A stretch of 64,000 nt of DNA from NCBI GenBank assembly GCA_963971535.1, contig OZ020589.1, positions 53,253,188 through 53,317,187 on the forward strand. The letters are read 5' to 3'. A program made the translations under genes and the position numbers. The notes under the pieces were generated by a model. It was not told where the DNA came from and made no database searches. It saw only the letters and a list, made by a program, of their open reading frames with translations. The DNA is from Notolepis coatsorum (lineage: Eukaryota > Chordata > Actinopteri > Aulopiformes > Paralepididae). Shown here piece after piece: positions 34,628-45,800 of this stretch (position 1 is the first letter of the stretch; every line of letters begins with the position of its first letter).

Positions 34628-36063
34628 TGTAACTAGGGGTACAATTCCCTGACTGTATTACTAGATATGATACTTACTACCACTACCTTTGTACTTAATA
34701 TTCGGCCACCCAGTACACGGCATAAATATATTATCATGAACACTCTCACGTAGATGAAACGGATCCAACACAAATGTACGAATTAGAAACAGGTCTTTAT
34801 TTCCTACACAGCGATGGTGTGTATAATAAGCACTTAGTCACTTAATTACATTTATGAATTGAAATAGTATGCACTTTTATGGCAAGGAGTATTCGTCGGT
34901 ATATCAATAGAAAATGTCCAATCTCTGAAGGCGCAGGTGGTAAATATACGACCTGGAATAGTTAAGGAATAACAGCAATGATACTTTAATGATTATACTA
35001 GATACACTAGAGGGGGTTAATCCGGTCGCTTGTAAGCCGACAGGAGTAGGAGGGGGGGGGGGGGGGTAGAATCCGGCTGCCTCGTCCGGCCAAGGGTATC
35101 CCAGGTGAACCCACTGTAGTGCCGTTCAATGCGCCGGCGATCCTTGGACCACAGATGAAAGCAGGTGGACTCTTTGTGGGCCGGCTCTCTCCGGTCCACG
35201 GGGGAGAGACGTGAAGAGACCTCGTCTTGCAGAGCGTCTCCTCACCTTGCGTCCTCTCCAGGGGGGGGGGGTTCCAACACACGGCAGTGTCGGGGGTCTT
35301 TATCCATGGAATAATCAAAGTATCCAAAGCATAATCCGTGCCTGGGAAGGCGGGCTGTCGTCGGTAGAATAATCCGGTATACAGGTCCACTCGCTCGTCG
35401 GCTCTGGGGCTCCTCGGGTGCAGCTTCACATAGGGTCAACCACCCTGGGTAAGCAGCCAGTTCTCTGCCCGAAACGATGGGGTACTGACTACGGTAGTAT
35501 TCTCACCGCACGAAGCACTATATATTAACAGACTATTATTAGCTTAATAGACTACGTCCAACTCGACGATATAGTGCCAAATATGACTATTCAAATATTA
35601 ATATACACGATGTCTCAATACCGATGGTAGGCCGAACTTGGCCTTACTCCCACACGTGGCGTCGCGGGGAGGCTTTACGTCTGTGACTCTATTGGAGGGT
35701 AAGAAACTGGACTGAAAAGAAAGTCCTACTTTAGTAGCGCAGTATATATACGCACTATGAACAAATAGTCCCATTAGTGGTGCGGTAGCCAAATTCCTAC
35801 GCGGAACTAGGACTTGTTCGTACATGTCGAGCGGTACGTTTGAACTGGGTCTGAGGGGCATGGCAGCCTGGCACCAAGGTCTCGACCAATAGTAGAATGG
35901 AGACTATTATGGGATGTTCAGTAGGCTAGAATGGATATTCAATGCATATTGTACAAGGAATATACAAGGGATATCAGGGAATATTTAGAGAATATACAAA
36001 TACAATTAAATATATATATATAAATAAATATATATATTCGGTTTAATCTGGCCCTTCACAACA
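34628..36063 (-). repeat. 3' LTR of BEL copy 1
   Basis: Bounded by TGT...ACA. It contains an A/T-rich stretch (near 36010-36040) and two long G runs (near 35049 and 35262). Small open frames inside it, in both directions, recur in all three LTRs only because the LTRs are nearly identical. Confidence 0.9.
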
Positions 36064-36080
36064 GCCACCCCCTGAATAGG
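36064..36080 (-). other. Purine-rich (polypurine) tract of BEL copy 1
   Basis: On the minus strand CAGGGGGTGGC directly precedes the 3' LTR, the usual place and composition for priming second-strand DNA. Confidence 0.6.
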
Positions 36081-36172
36081 TCCCAGACCTAATCAGTTAA
36101 ACAGAGACAGATTAATCGCGTTGTCTATTTACACATAAGGGTTTGCTGTAGGGGTCAGTCAACTTCACAAAG

Positions 36173-39100
36173 TCATAGGGTTGTAGGGTCATGGTCATCA
36201 TCGATTGTGTCTGGGAGTCGAGGCAGTTCTATGAGCCTCGCCACGGGACGGGTGTAAGTGCGACCCTGGACGAGCACTTCAGCTGCTCGGACCTTGCCGT
36301 CGGCACCGGTGATCACTTTGCTTACGCGGCCGGCCGGCCACATAGCTCTGGGCAGTGATTGATCAATAATCATGACGACTGTTCCTTCTGTCAAATTGTC
36401 TCTCTCCTTTACCCACTTCTGGCGGGTCTGTAGAGACGGTAGGTAGTGCAGTAGGAAACTGTTCCAAAACTTGTCGGCTAATACTTGGCTGTACCTCCAC
36501 ATTCGTCGGCCGTTCGCTTCTTCAGGCCGGTACATTGTCTGTGGTAATGCAGGATCTAGCCGCCCCATCAGGAGTGTGTTGGGGGTAACTGGGTCGATAT
36601 CCGCCACATCACTGGAGACATATCCGAGGGGCTTGCACTCCGGGTGGTACCGCAGGAATGTTCTTTGTTGTGCACTCTCTATGGACGTGCAATCGTTTAT
36701 GTTAGGGTCGGTGGAGGCTACGGTGCTCAATCCACAGAACACAGACTTCTTAATTTCCACCTCCTCTGGACTTGCTTCCCTCGGGATAGGCATGGGCCAC
36801 TGTCCTTCCGGGAGTCTTAGGAATGCGGGGCCGTCACTGTAGACATTGCGACGGGTGAGGTCATCCAGGGGCATCCCCCGGGTGATGACGTCAGCTGGGT
36901 TCTGTTTTGTATCAACGTAGCGCCACTCTGTTTCTCCGGTTAACTCTTCGGTTAGGTCTTGACTCTCGGTGACTCTGACTCCCACGAAGACTTTGTACTT
37001 GCATGAGTCCGATTTGATCCAGGCGAGTACCGTCGTGGAATCTGACCACAGGATTGTTCTAGACACCGGTATGGTGAGCTCACGTTGGATGAGCGTGGCT
37101 AGGTGCGCTCCGGCTAGGGCTGCGCAGAGCTCTAGACGTGGGATAGATTGTTGCTTGCGTGGGGCTATTCTCGAGCGGGCGAGGACAAATGCTGTGTAGA
37201 TCTCTCCCCCCTGGTCTTGGGCCCGCAAGTAGGCTACTGATCCGTATGCGACCTCTGAGGCGTCACTGAAGACGTGTAAGTCCATTTTACATGTCTCTGG
37301 CCTCACCGTGGGTGGGAAGTAGCTTCGGCGCATATTAACGCCTGGGAGTGAGTGGAGCTCCATCTCCCACTCTCTCCAGGTGGATGCAAGGTGTGCGGGA
37401 ATGGGGTCGTCCCAGCCCTGGTCCTTGTCCCACAATGCTCGTACAATCATTTTTGCCCTGGTGGTGTACGGTAGAATACATCCCAGCGGGTCATATTGTC
37501 GGGCGAGTGTTGTGTACACACTCCGTCTGGTGGTCGGCGCCGCCGCCGGCCTTCCCTGCTCCGTAGTCAGGGGCTTGTGTCTGTAGTGAAGCGAATCTGT
37601 TTTGAATCGCCACACCAATCCCAGGGTCATCTCCTGGGCTTCTCCCGGGATTGTAGCCATCCAGGTCTCGCTGCTGGCTGCCTTGTCCTCGGAGGAGAGG
37701 CTGCGCAGTACTTGCGGATCGCTGCTGGCCCACTGCCTGAGATCAAAGCCGCCTTTGATCAATGAGGCGCAGAGTTTAATCAGGAGAGCCTCGGCTTCTT
37801 CCTGGGTAGAAAGGCTTTGTAGACAGTTGTCTACGTAGAAGCTGTTCTTTACGCTGTGTCGGACCTCTTCGTCCGCTGCTGGGTCCTCTGCTACATGTTT
37901 CTGTAGTGCAAATGTCGCACAGCAGGGGCTGCACGTCGTTCCGAAGGGGAGGACTTCCCATTGGTAGATGGCTGGGTGCTCATCTCCTGGCTTCTCTCTC
38001 CATAGGAACCGTAACAGGGGCTTGTCCGCCTCTACTAATCTCACCTGCAGGAACATTCCTTTAATGTCCCCGCTGATGGCCACCTTTTCCTGGCGGAAGC
38101 GGAGTAGAACGCCGAGTAGGGAGGGGCCGAGTGTGGGACCGGGCAGTAACTCTTTATTCAGATTTTGGGATCCGATCTGGTAGCTGCAGTTAAATACTAT
38201 GCGGTCTTTACCGTTGTGATGGACCTTGTGGTGGGGCACGTACCACGATTCAGTGGTCTGGTCAGCCTCTTTAATGTCCATCTTTGTGACGTGTCCCGCT
38301 GTGATGAGCTTCTCAATCTCAGCGCGGTATACACTCTCTTGGGCGGGGTTCTTGGCTAAGCGCCGCTCCGTGTTCAGCAGGTACCGTTCTATGGCGTCTG
38401 TCTTGGCGTGGAAAGTAGGCATTCCTTCTCGCCGCAGGAGTGGCGTGGCGTATCTCAACACGCCGTTGACCGGGACTCTCTTGGTCCCTGTCTCGAGGAG
38501 GTGAATGGCGTAAATGTCATCTTTAGAGCGAATGTCTTTCTTTCCATTCTTAAAGGGCATTTGTTCCAAGCTCCATAGCCGCTCTACGTGTTGCAGGAGT
38601 GCGGTTTCTCCCTCTGTGACTCGGGAGTGGAGACATCTAATGGCTGTACTTCGGTTGAGAGATTTGGCGAGCGGGCCTTGGAGAGTCCATCCCAAACGGG
38701 TCTCGACTGCTGCAGGGCAGCCTCGGGGTCCGGTATGAACCCGGTCTATCGGGACAATGAGGTCTGCATGGTCGGAGCCTATCAACAGGGTCGGCATAGC
38801 ATTGTCTATGAGCGGGATCGGTAACTTGCGCAGATGTGCATATTTCTCCATCAGCTTGGCGACGGGGTATGTGTACCGCGACAGTCCTATTTCTTGGCTG
38901 GTGAAAGCGTCTGCAATCTGGTACCGTCGCTCAGGCTGGCCGCTTGCTGCGATAGAGAATGAGACATTCTCGCCCTTTATCGTCTTCAAATCTCGTCTTA
39001 TTGTCCGAATTGTCATTTGGGTTTCGCTTCCCCGCAGCCCTAGCTGGGCCGCAGCGGAGGCGAGCAGCAGGGTCTTCTCTGACCCGTCATCGAGGACGGC

Positions 39101-41359
39101 GTAAGTGTCCAGGACTTTATTCTGGTAGCTTAGTGTCACACGCACTACTTTTAGGAGTACTCGGGCTCCACTGCTGCTGGCGGGATCGATGTACATGACG
39201 CTCGCTTTGCGGCTGGATGGTGCAGGTGAAGGGCGCCGTCTGTTACTGTCGTGAAGTATGTCCAGATGGGCTCCATCGCACTTGGTGCACCTTTTCTTTA
39301 AGCGGCATTCGGCTGCCATGTGTGAGCGCGCACAGCGAAAACAGCGCTTGTTGGACTTTATCCATTGACCTGCTTCCTCCGCGTTCAGCTTGGGGAAGGA
39401 GTCACATTGCGCTAGCCAGTGTTCTTTCTCACAGTAGGGGCACACTATCTTCCACTTCTCCGTTCTGGAGGGGGTACTGTGGCTCCTGCTGCTCGGTACT
39501 GACTCCGATTGGTGCATCACAGTCACCGATCTTCTTCCATCATTTAGTCGTCTGGTTCCTTCTCTGGAGCCAGGGGTGCTCCGTCCGAATGTATCTAGCC
39601 GTAGGCTGCTGACTTCTCTCGCCAGGAAGTCTGCTAGATCGAGGAGGTTCGGTTCGGGGCCATTCGGGTCTCTGTGGTCCCTCTGCCGCCTAAAGCGCTC
39701 CTGACGAGCGGGCGGCAGCTTCTCCAGAATCCTTTCCACATTTGAGTTGGCGTAAAGTTCATACTTCCCCTTCTCTCTTTGCGCTCCCAACATCCCTACC
39801 AGGGACTGCACTCTGATGGACAGGTCGTCCAGTGCTCGATTGTCTATTGCTGGGGGTAAGCGGTCGATGTGTCGGATCTCCTGGATCACGTAATCCCATA
39901 TGCGCCCATACCTCTGGTCCAATGCTACCAGCGCTGCTGTGTATGGGGTGGTGGAAGTCGCATAGGCGAGCGCTATATTATGTGCGCGGGGCACCTTTAA
40001 GTGCTGCAGTAGGATGGCGTATTTGTGGCGTTCATCCAATACATCCACCAACATGGTCTCCAGACACATGCGGAGTTCTGTATACTGGGCCCGGTTCTCT
40101 TGGGTGAAGTCGGGTACCATAGGCGTGCCAATGTATGACGCTGACTGTGGATACATCGGCGAGCGTTGGGGGAGAGGCCTCCTAGGCGAGTCTCCTCCCG
40201 CTCCTTGGTATGGGCTGGTACCGGCAGTGTACCATGGCCCGCTTGTCCAGGTGCTGTTCCTCGGTGCGGGTCGTGCGTCGTGCTCACCCGTGTATAGAGT
40301 CGGGGGTCTGTAGCGCAGCTCCGCGGGAGTATAGCCTGGGCTGTACCGGACCTCCTGGTCCGGTAGAGTACTGTGCTGTCTTCGGGCGTGGTTCTCCTCC
40401 TCTTCCTCTTCGTCTTCAGTTAGGTCATCCAGTGCTTGTAGTCTCTGGTTTAGCCTCTCCACAGGATATGCTGCTCCTTCCCGGTTGCTAGGTCTCGCTT
40501 GGACCGGTGGGGGGAGGTGGTCTGTGGGGGGTATAGACCTCGTCTGTTGGTCAAGTTCAGGGTTGTTTACTCGGCTAGGGGATGCCGCCCTGGAGGTGTG
40601 TCTAGACGAGTTCCTGGAGCCTCTGGCGGAGGGAGAGGGTGTTGTCCGTCTGATCAGCTGTTCTATTAGTTGCGCTTGCTGTCTGTCGCGCTCTGCGTCC
40701 CGTAGAGCACCAGCAGCTGCTCGCTGGCTGTCTGCTCGGTCTCGGGCCACATTCTCTTCCATCTGAATGCGTCTTATTTCCAGGCGTATGTGCTCTTCTT
40801 CGCTCCGTTGCTGTATCTGCAATCGATCGCGTTCACCCTGGAGTCTATCGCATTCAGTAGAGGCTTTCAGGCTGACGAGGAATGCCTGCTGTAGTGTCCT
40901 CTCTGCCTCGCTGGGAGAAGGCGGTTGTATAGGGGAGCCTTCCCTCGGGGTACTCCTTGCGGAGCCTTGGAGTTCTATCTCCACGGTGCTCTCCCCGTCT
41001 TCTTCCGTGCCGAGTTCTCTCTCGGTAGCGTTGTATTCCTCCCGGGACTCATCGGGGACTACTTCTTCAGTACTGGCGGGGTGTGAAGTCATGTCTGGTT
41101 CCCACTGGTCCCCACCGTGAACTTGGTCAGTTACATTAGAGCCCGTAGGGGCCTCTATGGTCGGGGTAGTCTGGGCGTTGGGGTTAGACATACTTTTACT
41201 TTCTAGTTTTACCGCGTTTACTGTTAGTAGAAGACTAGGTTGTTGACTGACAGCGTAAGCCTCTAAGTACTGAGGGAGCCGTCGTTCGCGCTGCGGGCGT
41301 TGGTTAGGAGGATCGTTTCGTGGAGTGTTCATCATAGGCCATTTCAATATTAATAACAC
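36173..41359 (-). CDS. Gag-pol frame of BEL/Pao element, copy 1
   Basis: A 1728-residue frame. The N-terminal third is gag-like: charged and Pro/Ser-rich, with a Gln/Arg/Glu-rich coiled stretch around residues 150-240. It is followed by Cys-His knuckles (CPYCEKEHWLAQC, then CFRCARSHMAAEC and CTKCDGAH, roughly residues 640-700), an aspartic protease with the DDGS motif (about 755), a reverse transcriptase with SGDIKGMFLQV and FYVDNCL (about 1050-1200), an RNase H with HVFSDASEVAYG (about 1355) and WSDSTTVLAWI, and a C-terminal basic domain (GTVVMIIDQSLPRAMWPAGRV) typical of BEL/Pao polyproteins. The fused gag-pol frame is normal for this family. Plus-strand frames across it are shadows. Confidence 0.9.
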   Translation of the reverse strand: MLLILKWPMMNTPRNDPPNQRPQRERRLPQYLEAYAVSQQPSLLLTVNAVKLESKSMSNPNAQTTPTIEAPTGSNVTDQVHGGDQWEPDMTSHPASTEEVVPDESREEYNATERELGTEEDGESTVEIELQGSARSTPREGSPIQPPSPSEAERTLQQAFLVSLKASTECDRLQGERDRLQIQQRSEEEHIRLEIRRIQMEENVARDRADSQRAAAGALRDAERDRQQAQLIEQLIRRTTPSPSARGSRNSSRHTSRAASPSRVNNPELDQQTRSIPPTDHLPPPVQARPSNREGAAYPVERLNQRLQALDDLTEDEEEEEENHARRQHSTLPDQEVRYSPGYTPAELRYRPPTLYTGEHDARPAPRNSTWTSGPWYTAGTSPYQGAGGDSPRRPLPQRSPMYPQSASYIGTPMVPDFTQENRAQYTELRMCLETMLVDVLDERHKYAILLQHLKVPRAHNIALAYATSTTPYTAALVALDQRYGRIWDYVIQEIRHIDRLPPAIDNRALDDLSIRVQSLVGMLGAQREKGKYELYANSNVERILEKLPPARQERFRRQRDHRDPNGPEPNLLDLADFLAREVSSLRLDTFGRSTPGSREGTRRLNDGRRSVTVMHQSESVPSSRSHSTPSRTEKWKIVCPYCEKEHWLAQCDSFPKLNAEEAGQWIKSNKRCFRCARSHMAAECRLKKRCTKCDGAHLDILHDSNRRRPSPAPSSRKASVMYIDPASSSGARVLLKVVRVTLSYQNKVLDTYAVLDDGSEKTLLLASAAAQLGLRGSETQMTIRTIRRDLKTIKGENVSFSIAASGQPERRYQIADAFTSQEIGLSRYTYPVAKLMEKYAHLRKLPIPLIDNAMPTLLIGSDHADLIVPIDRVHTGPRGCPAAVETRLGWTLQGPLAKSLNRSTAIRCLHSRVTEGETALLQHVERLWSLEQMPFKNGKKDIRSKDDIYAIHLLETGTKRVPVNGVLRYATPLLRREGMPTFHAKTDAIERYLLNTERRLAKNPAQESVYRAEIEKLITAGHVTKMDIKEADQTTESWYVPHHKVHHNGKDRIVFNCSYQIGSQNLNKELLPGPTLGPSLLGVLLRFRQEKVAISGDIKGMFLQVRLVEADKPLLRFLWREKPGDEHPAIYQWEVLPFGTTCSPCCATFALQKHVAEDPAADEEVRHSVKNSFYVDNCLQSLSTQEEAEALLIKLCASLIKGGFDLRQWASSDPQVLRSLSSEDKAASSETWMATIPGEAQEMTLGLVWRFKTDSLHYRHKPLTTEQGRPAAAPTTRRSVYTTLARQYDPLGCILPYTTRAKMIVRALWDKDQGWDDPIPAHLASTWREWEMELHSLPGVNMRRSYFPPTVRPETCKMDLHVFSDASEVAYGSVAYLRAQDQGGEIYTAFVLARSRIAPRKQQSIPRLELCAALAGAHLATLIQRELTIPVSRTILWSDSTTVLAWIKSDSCKYKVFVGVRVTESQDLTEELTGETEWRYVDTKQNPADVITRGMPLDDLTRRNVYSDGPAFLRLPEGQWPMPIPREASPEEVEIKKSVFCGLSTVASTDPNINDCTSIESAQQRTFLRYHPECKPLGYVSSDVADIDPVTPNTLLMGRLDPALPQTMYRPEEANGRRMWRYSQVLADKFWNSFLLHYLPSLQTRQKWVKERDNLTEGTVVMIIDQSLPRAMWPAGRVSKVITGADGKVRAAEVLVQGRTYTRPVARLIELPRLPDTIDDDHDPTTL

Positions 41360-41384
41360 TATATTAATATTACACTAATTACCC

Positions 41385-41401
41385 TCCGGCTCGAAGGACC
41401 A
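41385..41401 (-). other. Primer-binding site, tRNA-Tyr type
   Basis: On the minus strand TGGTCCTTCGAGCCGGA lies two bases inside the 5' LTR. It is complementary to the last 17 bases of vertebrate tRNA-Tyr, including the CCA end (recalled from the tRNA sequence). Confidence 0.8.
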
Positions 41402-41403
41402 AT

Positions 41404-42836
41404 TGTAACTGAGGGGTACAATTCCCTGACTGTATTACTAGATATGATACTTACTACCACTACCTTTGTACTTAATATTCGGCCACCCAGTACACGGCAT
41501 AAATATATTATCATGAACACTCTCACGTAGATGAAACGGATCCAACACAAATGTACGAATTAGAAACAGGTCTTTATTTCCTACACAGCGATGGTGTGTA
41601 GAATAAGCACTTAGTCACTTAATTACATTTATGAATTGAAATAGTATGCACTTTTATGGCAAGGAGTATTCGTCGGTATATCAATAGAAAATGTCCAATC
41701 TCTGAAGGCGCAGGTGGTAAATATACGACCTGGAATAGTTAAGGAATAACAGCAATGATACTTTAATGATTATACTAGATACACTAGAGGGGGTTAATCC
41801 GGTCGCTTGTAAGCCGACAGGAGTAGGAGGGGGGGGGGGGTAGAATCCGGCTGCCTCGTCCGGCCAAGGGTATCCCAGGTGAACCCACTGTAGTGCCGTT
41901 CAATGCGCCGGCGATCCTTGGACCACAGATGAAAGCAGGTGGACTCTTTGTGGGCCGGCTCTCTCCGGTCCACGGGGGAGAGACGTGAAGAGACCTCGTC
42001 TTGCAGAGCGTCTCCTCACCTTGCGTCCTCTCCAGGGGGGGGGGTTCCAACACACGGCAGTGTCGGGGGTCTTTATCCATGGAATAATCAAAGTATCCAA
42101 AGCATAATCCGTGCCTGGGAAGGCGGGCTGTCGTCGGTAGAATAATCCGGTATACAGGTCCACTCGCTCGTCGGCTCTGGGGCTCCTCGGGTGCAGCTTC
42201 ACATAGGGTCAACCACCCTGGGTAAGCAGCCAGTTCTCTGCCCGAAACGATGGGGTACTGACTACGGTAGTATTCTCACCGCACGAAGCACTATATATTA
42301 ACAGACTATTATTAGCTTAATAGACTACGTCCAACTCGACGATATAGTGCCAAATATGACTATTCAAATATTAATATACACGATGTCTCAATACCGATGG
42401 TAGGCCGAACTTGGCCTTACTCCCACACGTGGCGTCGCGGGGAGGCTTTACGTCTGTGACTCTATTGGAGGGTAAGAAACTGGACTGAAAAGAAAGTCCT
42501 ACTTTAGTAGCGCAGTATATATACGCACTATGAACAAATAGTCCCATTAGTGGTGCGGTAGCCAAATTCCTACGCGGAACTAGGACTTGTTCGTACATGT
42601 CGAGCGGTACGTTTGAACTGGGTCTGAGGGGCATGGCAGCCTGGCACCAAGGTCTCGACCAATAGTAGAATGGAGACTATTATGGGATGTTCAGTAGGCT
42701 AGAATGGATATTCAATGCATATTGTACAAGGAATATACAAGGGATATCAGGGAATATTTAGAGAATATACAAATACAATTAAATATATATATATAAATAA
42801 ATATATATATTCGGTTTAATCTGGCCCTTCACAACA
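41404..42836 (-). repeat. 5' LTR of BEL copy 1
   Basis: Nearly identical to 34628-36063. The main differences are in G-run lengths. It is followed on the array side by the target duplication ACTGT. Confidence 0.9.
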
Positions 42837-45800
42837 ACTGTAGTTTATCTGTATTACTGTCATCAACTGTAGTTTAAATGCATTAGTGTCATCAACTGTA
42901 GTATATCATTATTACTGTCATCAACTGTAGTTTATCTGTATTACTGTCATCAACTGTAGTTTATCTGTATTACTGTCATCAACTGTAGTTTATCTGTATT
43001 ACTGTCATCAACTGTAGTTTATCTGTATTACTGTCATCAACTGTAGTTTATCATTATTACTGTCATCAACTGTAGTTTATCATTATTACTGTCATCAACT
43101 GTAGTTTATCTGTATTACTGTCATCAACTGTAGTTTATCTGTATTACTGTCATCAACTGTAGTTTATCTGTATTACTGTCATCAACTGTAGTTTATCATT
43201 ATTACTGTCATCAACTGTAGTTTATCATTATTACTGTCATCAACTGTAGTTTATCATTATTACTGTCATCAACTGTAGTTTATCATTATTACTGTCATCA
43301 ACTGTAGTTTATCTGTATTACTGTCATCAACTGTAGTTTATCATTATTACTGTCATCAACTGTAGTTTATCTGTATTACTGTCATCAACTGTAGTTTATC
43401 TGTATTACTGTCATCAACTGTAGTTTATCTTTATATCTATCATCAACTGTAGTTTATCATTATTACTGTCATCAACTGTAGTTTATCTGTATTACTGTCA
43501 TCAACTGTAGTTTATCTGTATTACTGTCATCAACTGCAGTTTATCTGTATTACTGTCATCAACTGTAGTTTATCATTATTACTGTCATCAACTGTAGTTT
43601 ATCTGTATTACTGTCATCAACTGTAGTTTATCATTATTACTGTCATCAACTGTAGTTTATCTGTATTACTGTCATCAACTGTAGTTTATCTGTATTACTG
43701 TCATCAACTGTAGTTTATCTGTATTACTGTCATCAACTGTAGTTTATCTGTATTACTGTGATCAACTTTAGTTTATCTGTATTACTGTGATCAACTTTAG
43801 TTTATCTGTATTACTGTCATCAACTGTAGTTTATCATTATTACTGTCATCAACTGTAGTTTATCTGTATTACTGTCATCAACTGTAGTTTATAATTATTA
43901 CTGTCATCAACTGTAGTTTATCATTATTACTGTCATCAACTGTAGTTTATCTGTATTACTGTCATCAACTGTAGTTTATCATTATTACTGTCATCAACTG
44001 TAGTTTATCTGTATTACTGTCATCAACTGTAGTTTATCATTATTACTGTCATCAACTGTAGTTTATCTGTATTACTGTCATCAACTGTAGTTTATCTGTA
44101 TTACTGTCATCGACTGTAGTTTATCATTATTACTGTCATCAACTGTAGTTTATCTGTATTACTGTCATCAACTGTAGTTTATCTGTATTACTGTCATCAA
44201 CTGTAGTTTAAATTCATTAGTGTGATCAACTGTAGTTTAAATGCATTAGTGTCATCAACTGTAGTTTATCTGTATTACTGTCATCAACTGTAGTTTATCT
44301 GTATTACTGTCATCAACTGTAGTTTATCATTATTACTGTCATCGACTGTAGTTTATCTGTGTTACTGTCATCAACTGTAGTTTATCATTATTACTGTCAT
44401 CAACTGTAGTTTATCTGTATTACTGTCATCAACTGTAGTTTATCATTATTACTGTCATCAACTGTAGTTTATCTGTATTACTGTCATCAACTGTAGTTTA
44501 TCTGTATTACTGTCATCAACTGTAGTTTATCTGTATTACTGTCATCAACTGTAGTTTATCTGTAATACTGTCATCAACTGTAGTTTAAATGCATTAGTGT
44601 CATCAACTGTAGTTTATCATTATTACTGTCATCAACTGTAGTTTATCTGTATTACTGTCATCAACTGTAGTTTATCATTATTACTGTCATCAACTGTAGT
44701 TTATCATTATTACTGTCATCAACTGTAGTTTATCTGTATTACTGTCATCAACTGTAGTTTATTTGTATTACTGTGATCAACTGTAGTTTATCTTTATTAC
44801 TGTGATCAACTGTAGTTTATCTGTATTACTGTCATCAACTGTAGTTTATCTGTATTACTGTCATCAACTGTAGTTTATCATTATTACTGTCATCAACTGT
44901 AGTTTATCATTATTACTGTCATCAACTGTAGTTTATCTGTATTACTGTCATCAACTGTAGTTTATCATTATTACTGTCATCAACTGTAGTTTATCTGTAT
45001 TACTGTCATCAACTGTAGTTTATCTGTATTACTGTCATCAACTGTAGTTTATCATTATTACTGTCATCAACTGTAGTTTATCTGTATTACTGTCATCAAC
45101 TGTAGTTTATCTGTATTACTGTCATCAACTGTAGTTTATCATTATTACTGTCATCAACTGTAGTTTATCATTATTACTGTCATCAACTGTAGTTTATCTG
45201 TATTACTGTCATCAACTGTAGTTTATCTGTATTACTGTCATCAACTGTAGTTTATCATTATTACTGTCATCAACTGTAGTTTATCTGTATTACTGTCATC
45301 AACTGTAGTTTATCTGTATTACTGTCATCAACTGTAGTTTATCTTTATATCTATCATCAACTGTAGTTTATCATTATTACTGTCATCAACTGTAGTTTAT
45401 CTGTATTACTGTCATCAATTGTAGTTTATCTGTATTACTGTCATCAACTGCAGTTTATCTGTATTACTGTCATCAACTGTAGTTTATCATTATTACTGTC
45501 ATCAACTGTAGTTTATCATTATTACTGTCATCAACTGTAGTTTATCTGTATTACTGTCATCAACTGTAGTTTATCATTATTACTGTCATCAACTGTAGTT
45601 TATCATTATTACTGTCATCAACTGTAGTTTATCTGTATTACTGTCATCAACTGTAGTTTATTTGTATTACTGTGATCAACTGTAGTTTATCTTTATTACT
45701 GTGATCAACTGTAGTTTATCTGTATTACTGTCATCAACTGTAGTTTATCTGTATTACTGTCATCAACTGTAGTTTATCATTATTACTGTCATCAACTGTA

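Larger units (their letters stand above)
34628..42836 (-). mobile_element. BEL/Pao LTR retrotransposon, copy 1
   Basis: 8.2 kb on the minus strand with two LTRs of about 1.43 kb, flanked by a 5-bp target duplication ACTGT (34623-34627 and 42837-42841). The parts seen in order on the minus strand are 5' LTR, tRNA-Tyr primer-binding site, long gag-pol frame, purine-rich tract and 3' LTR. The two LTRs differ by only a few bases plus the length of G runs, so the insertion is recent. It is treated here as a fossil: not every part of a complete BEL set is recognisable, so I count it as broken, with about one break. Confidence 0.9.

Noticed and set aside
35007-35861. Open frames of 60-140 aa inside the LTRs
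   Set aside because: They recur in all three LTRs only because the LTRs are nearly identical, lie in GC-rich or simple-sequence stretches, and show no domain.
36471-41120. Many plus-strand frames opposite the BEL gag-pol frame
   Set aside because: Shadows of the minus-strand coding sequence; none has its own domain.
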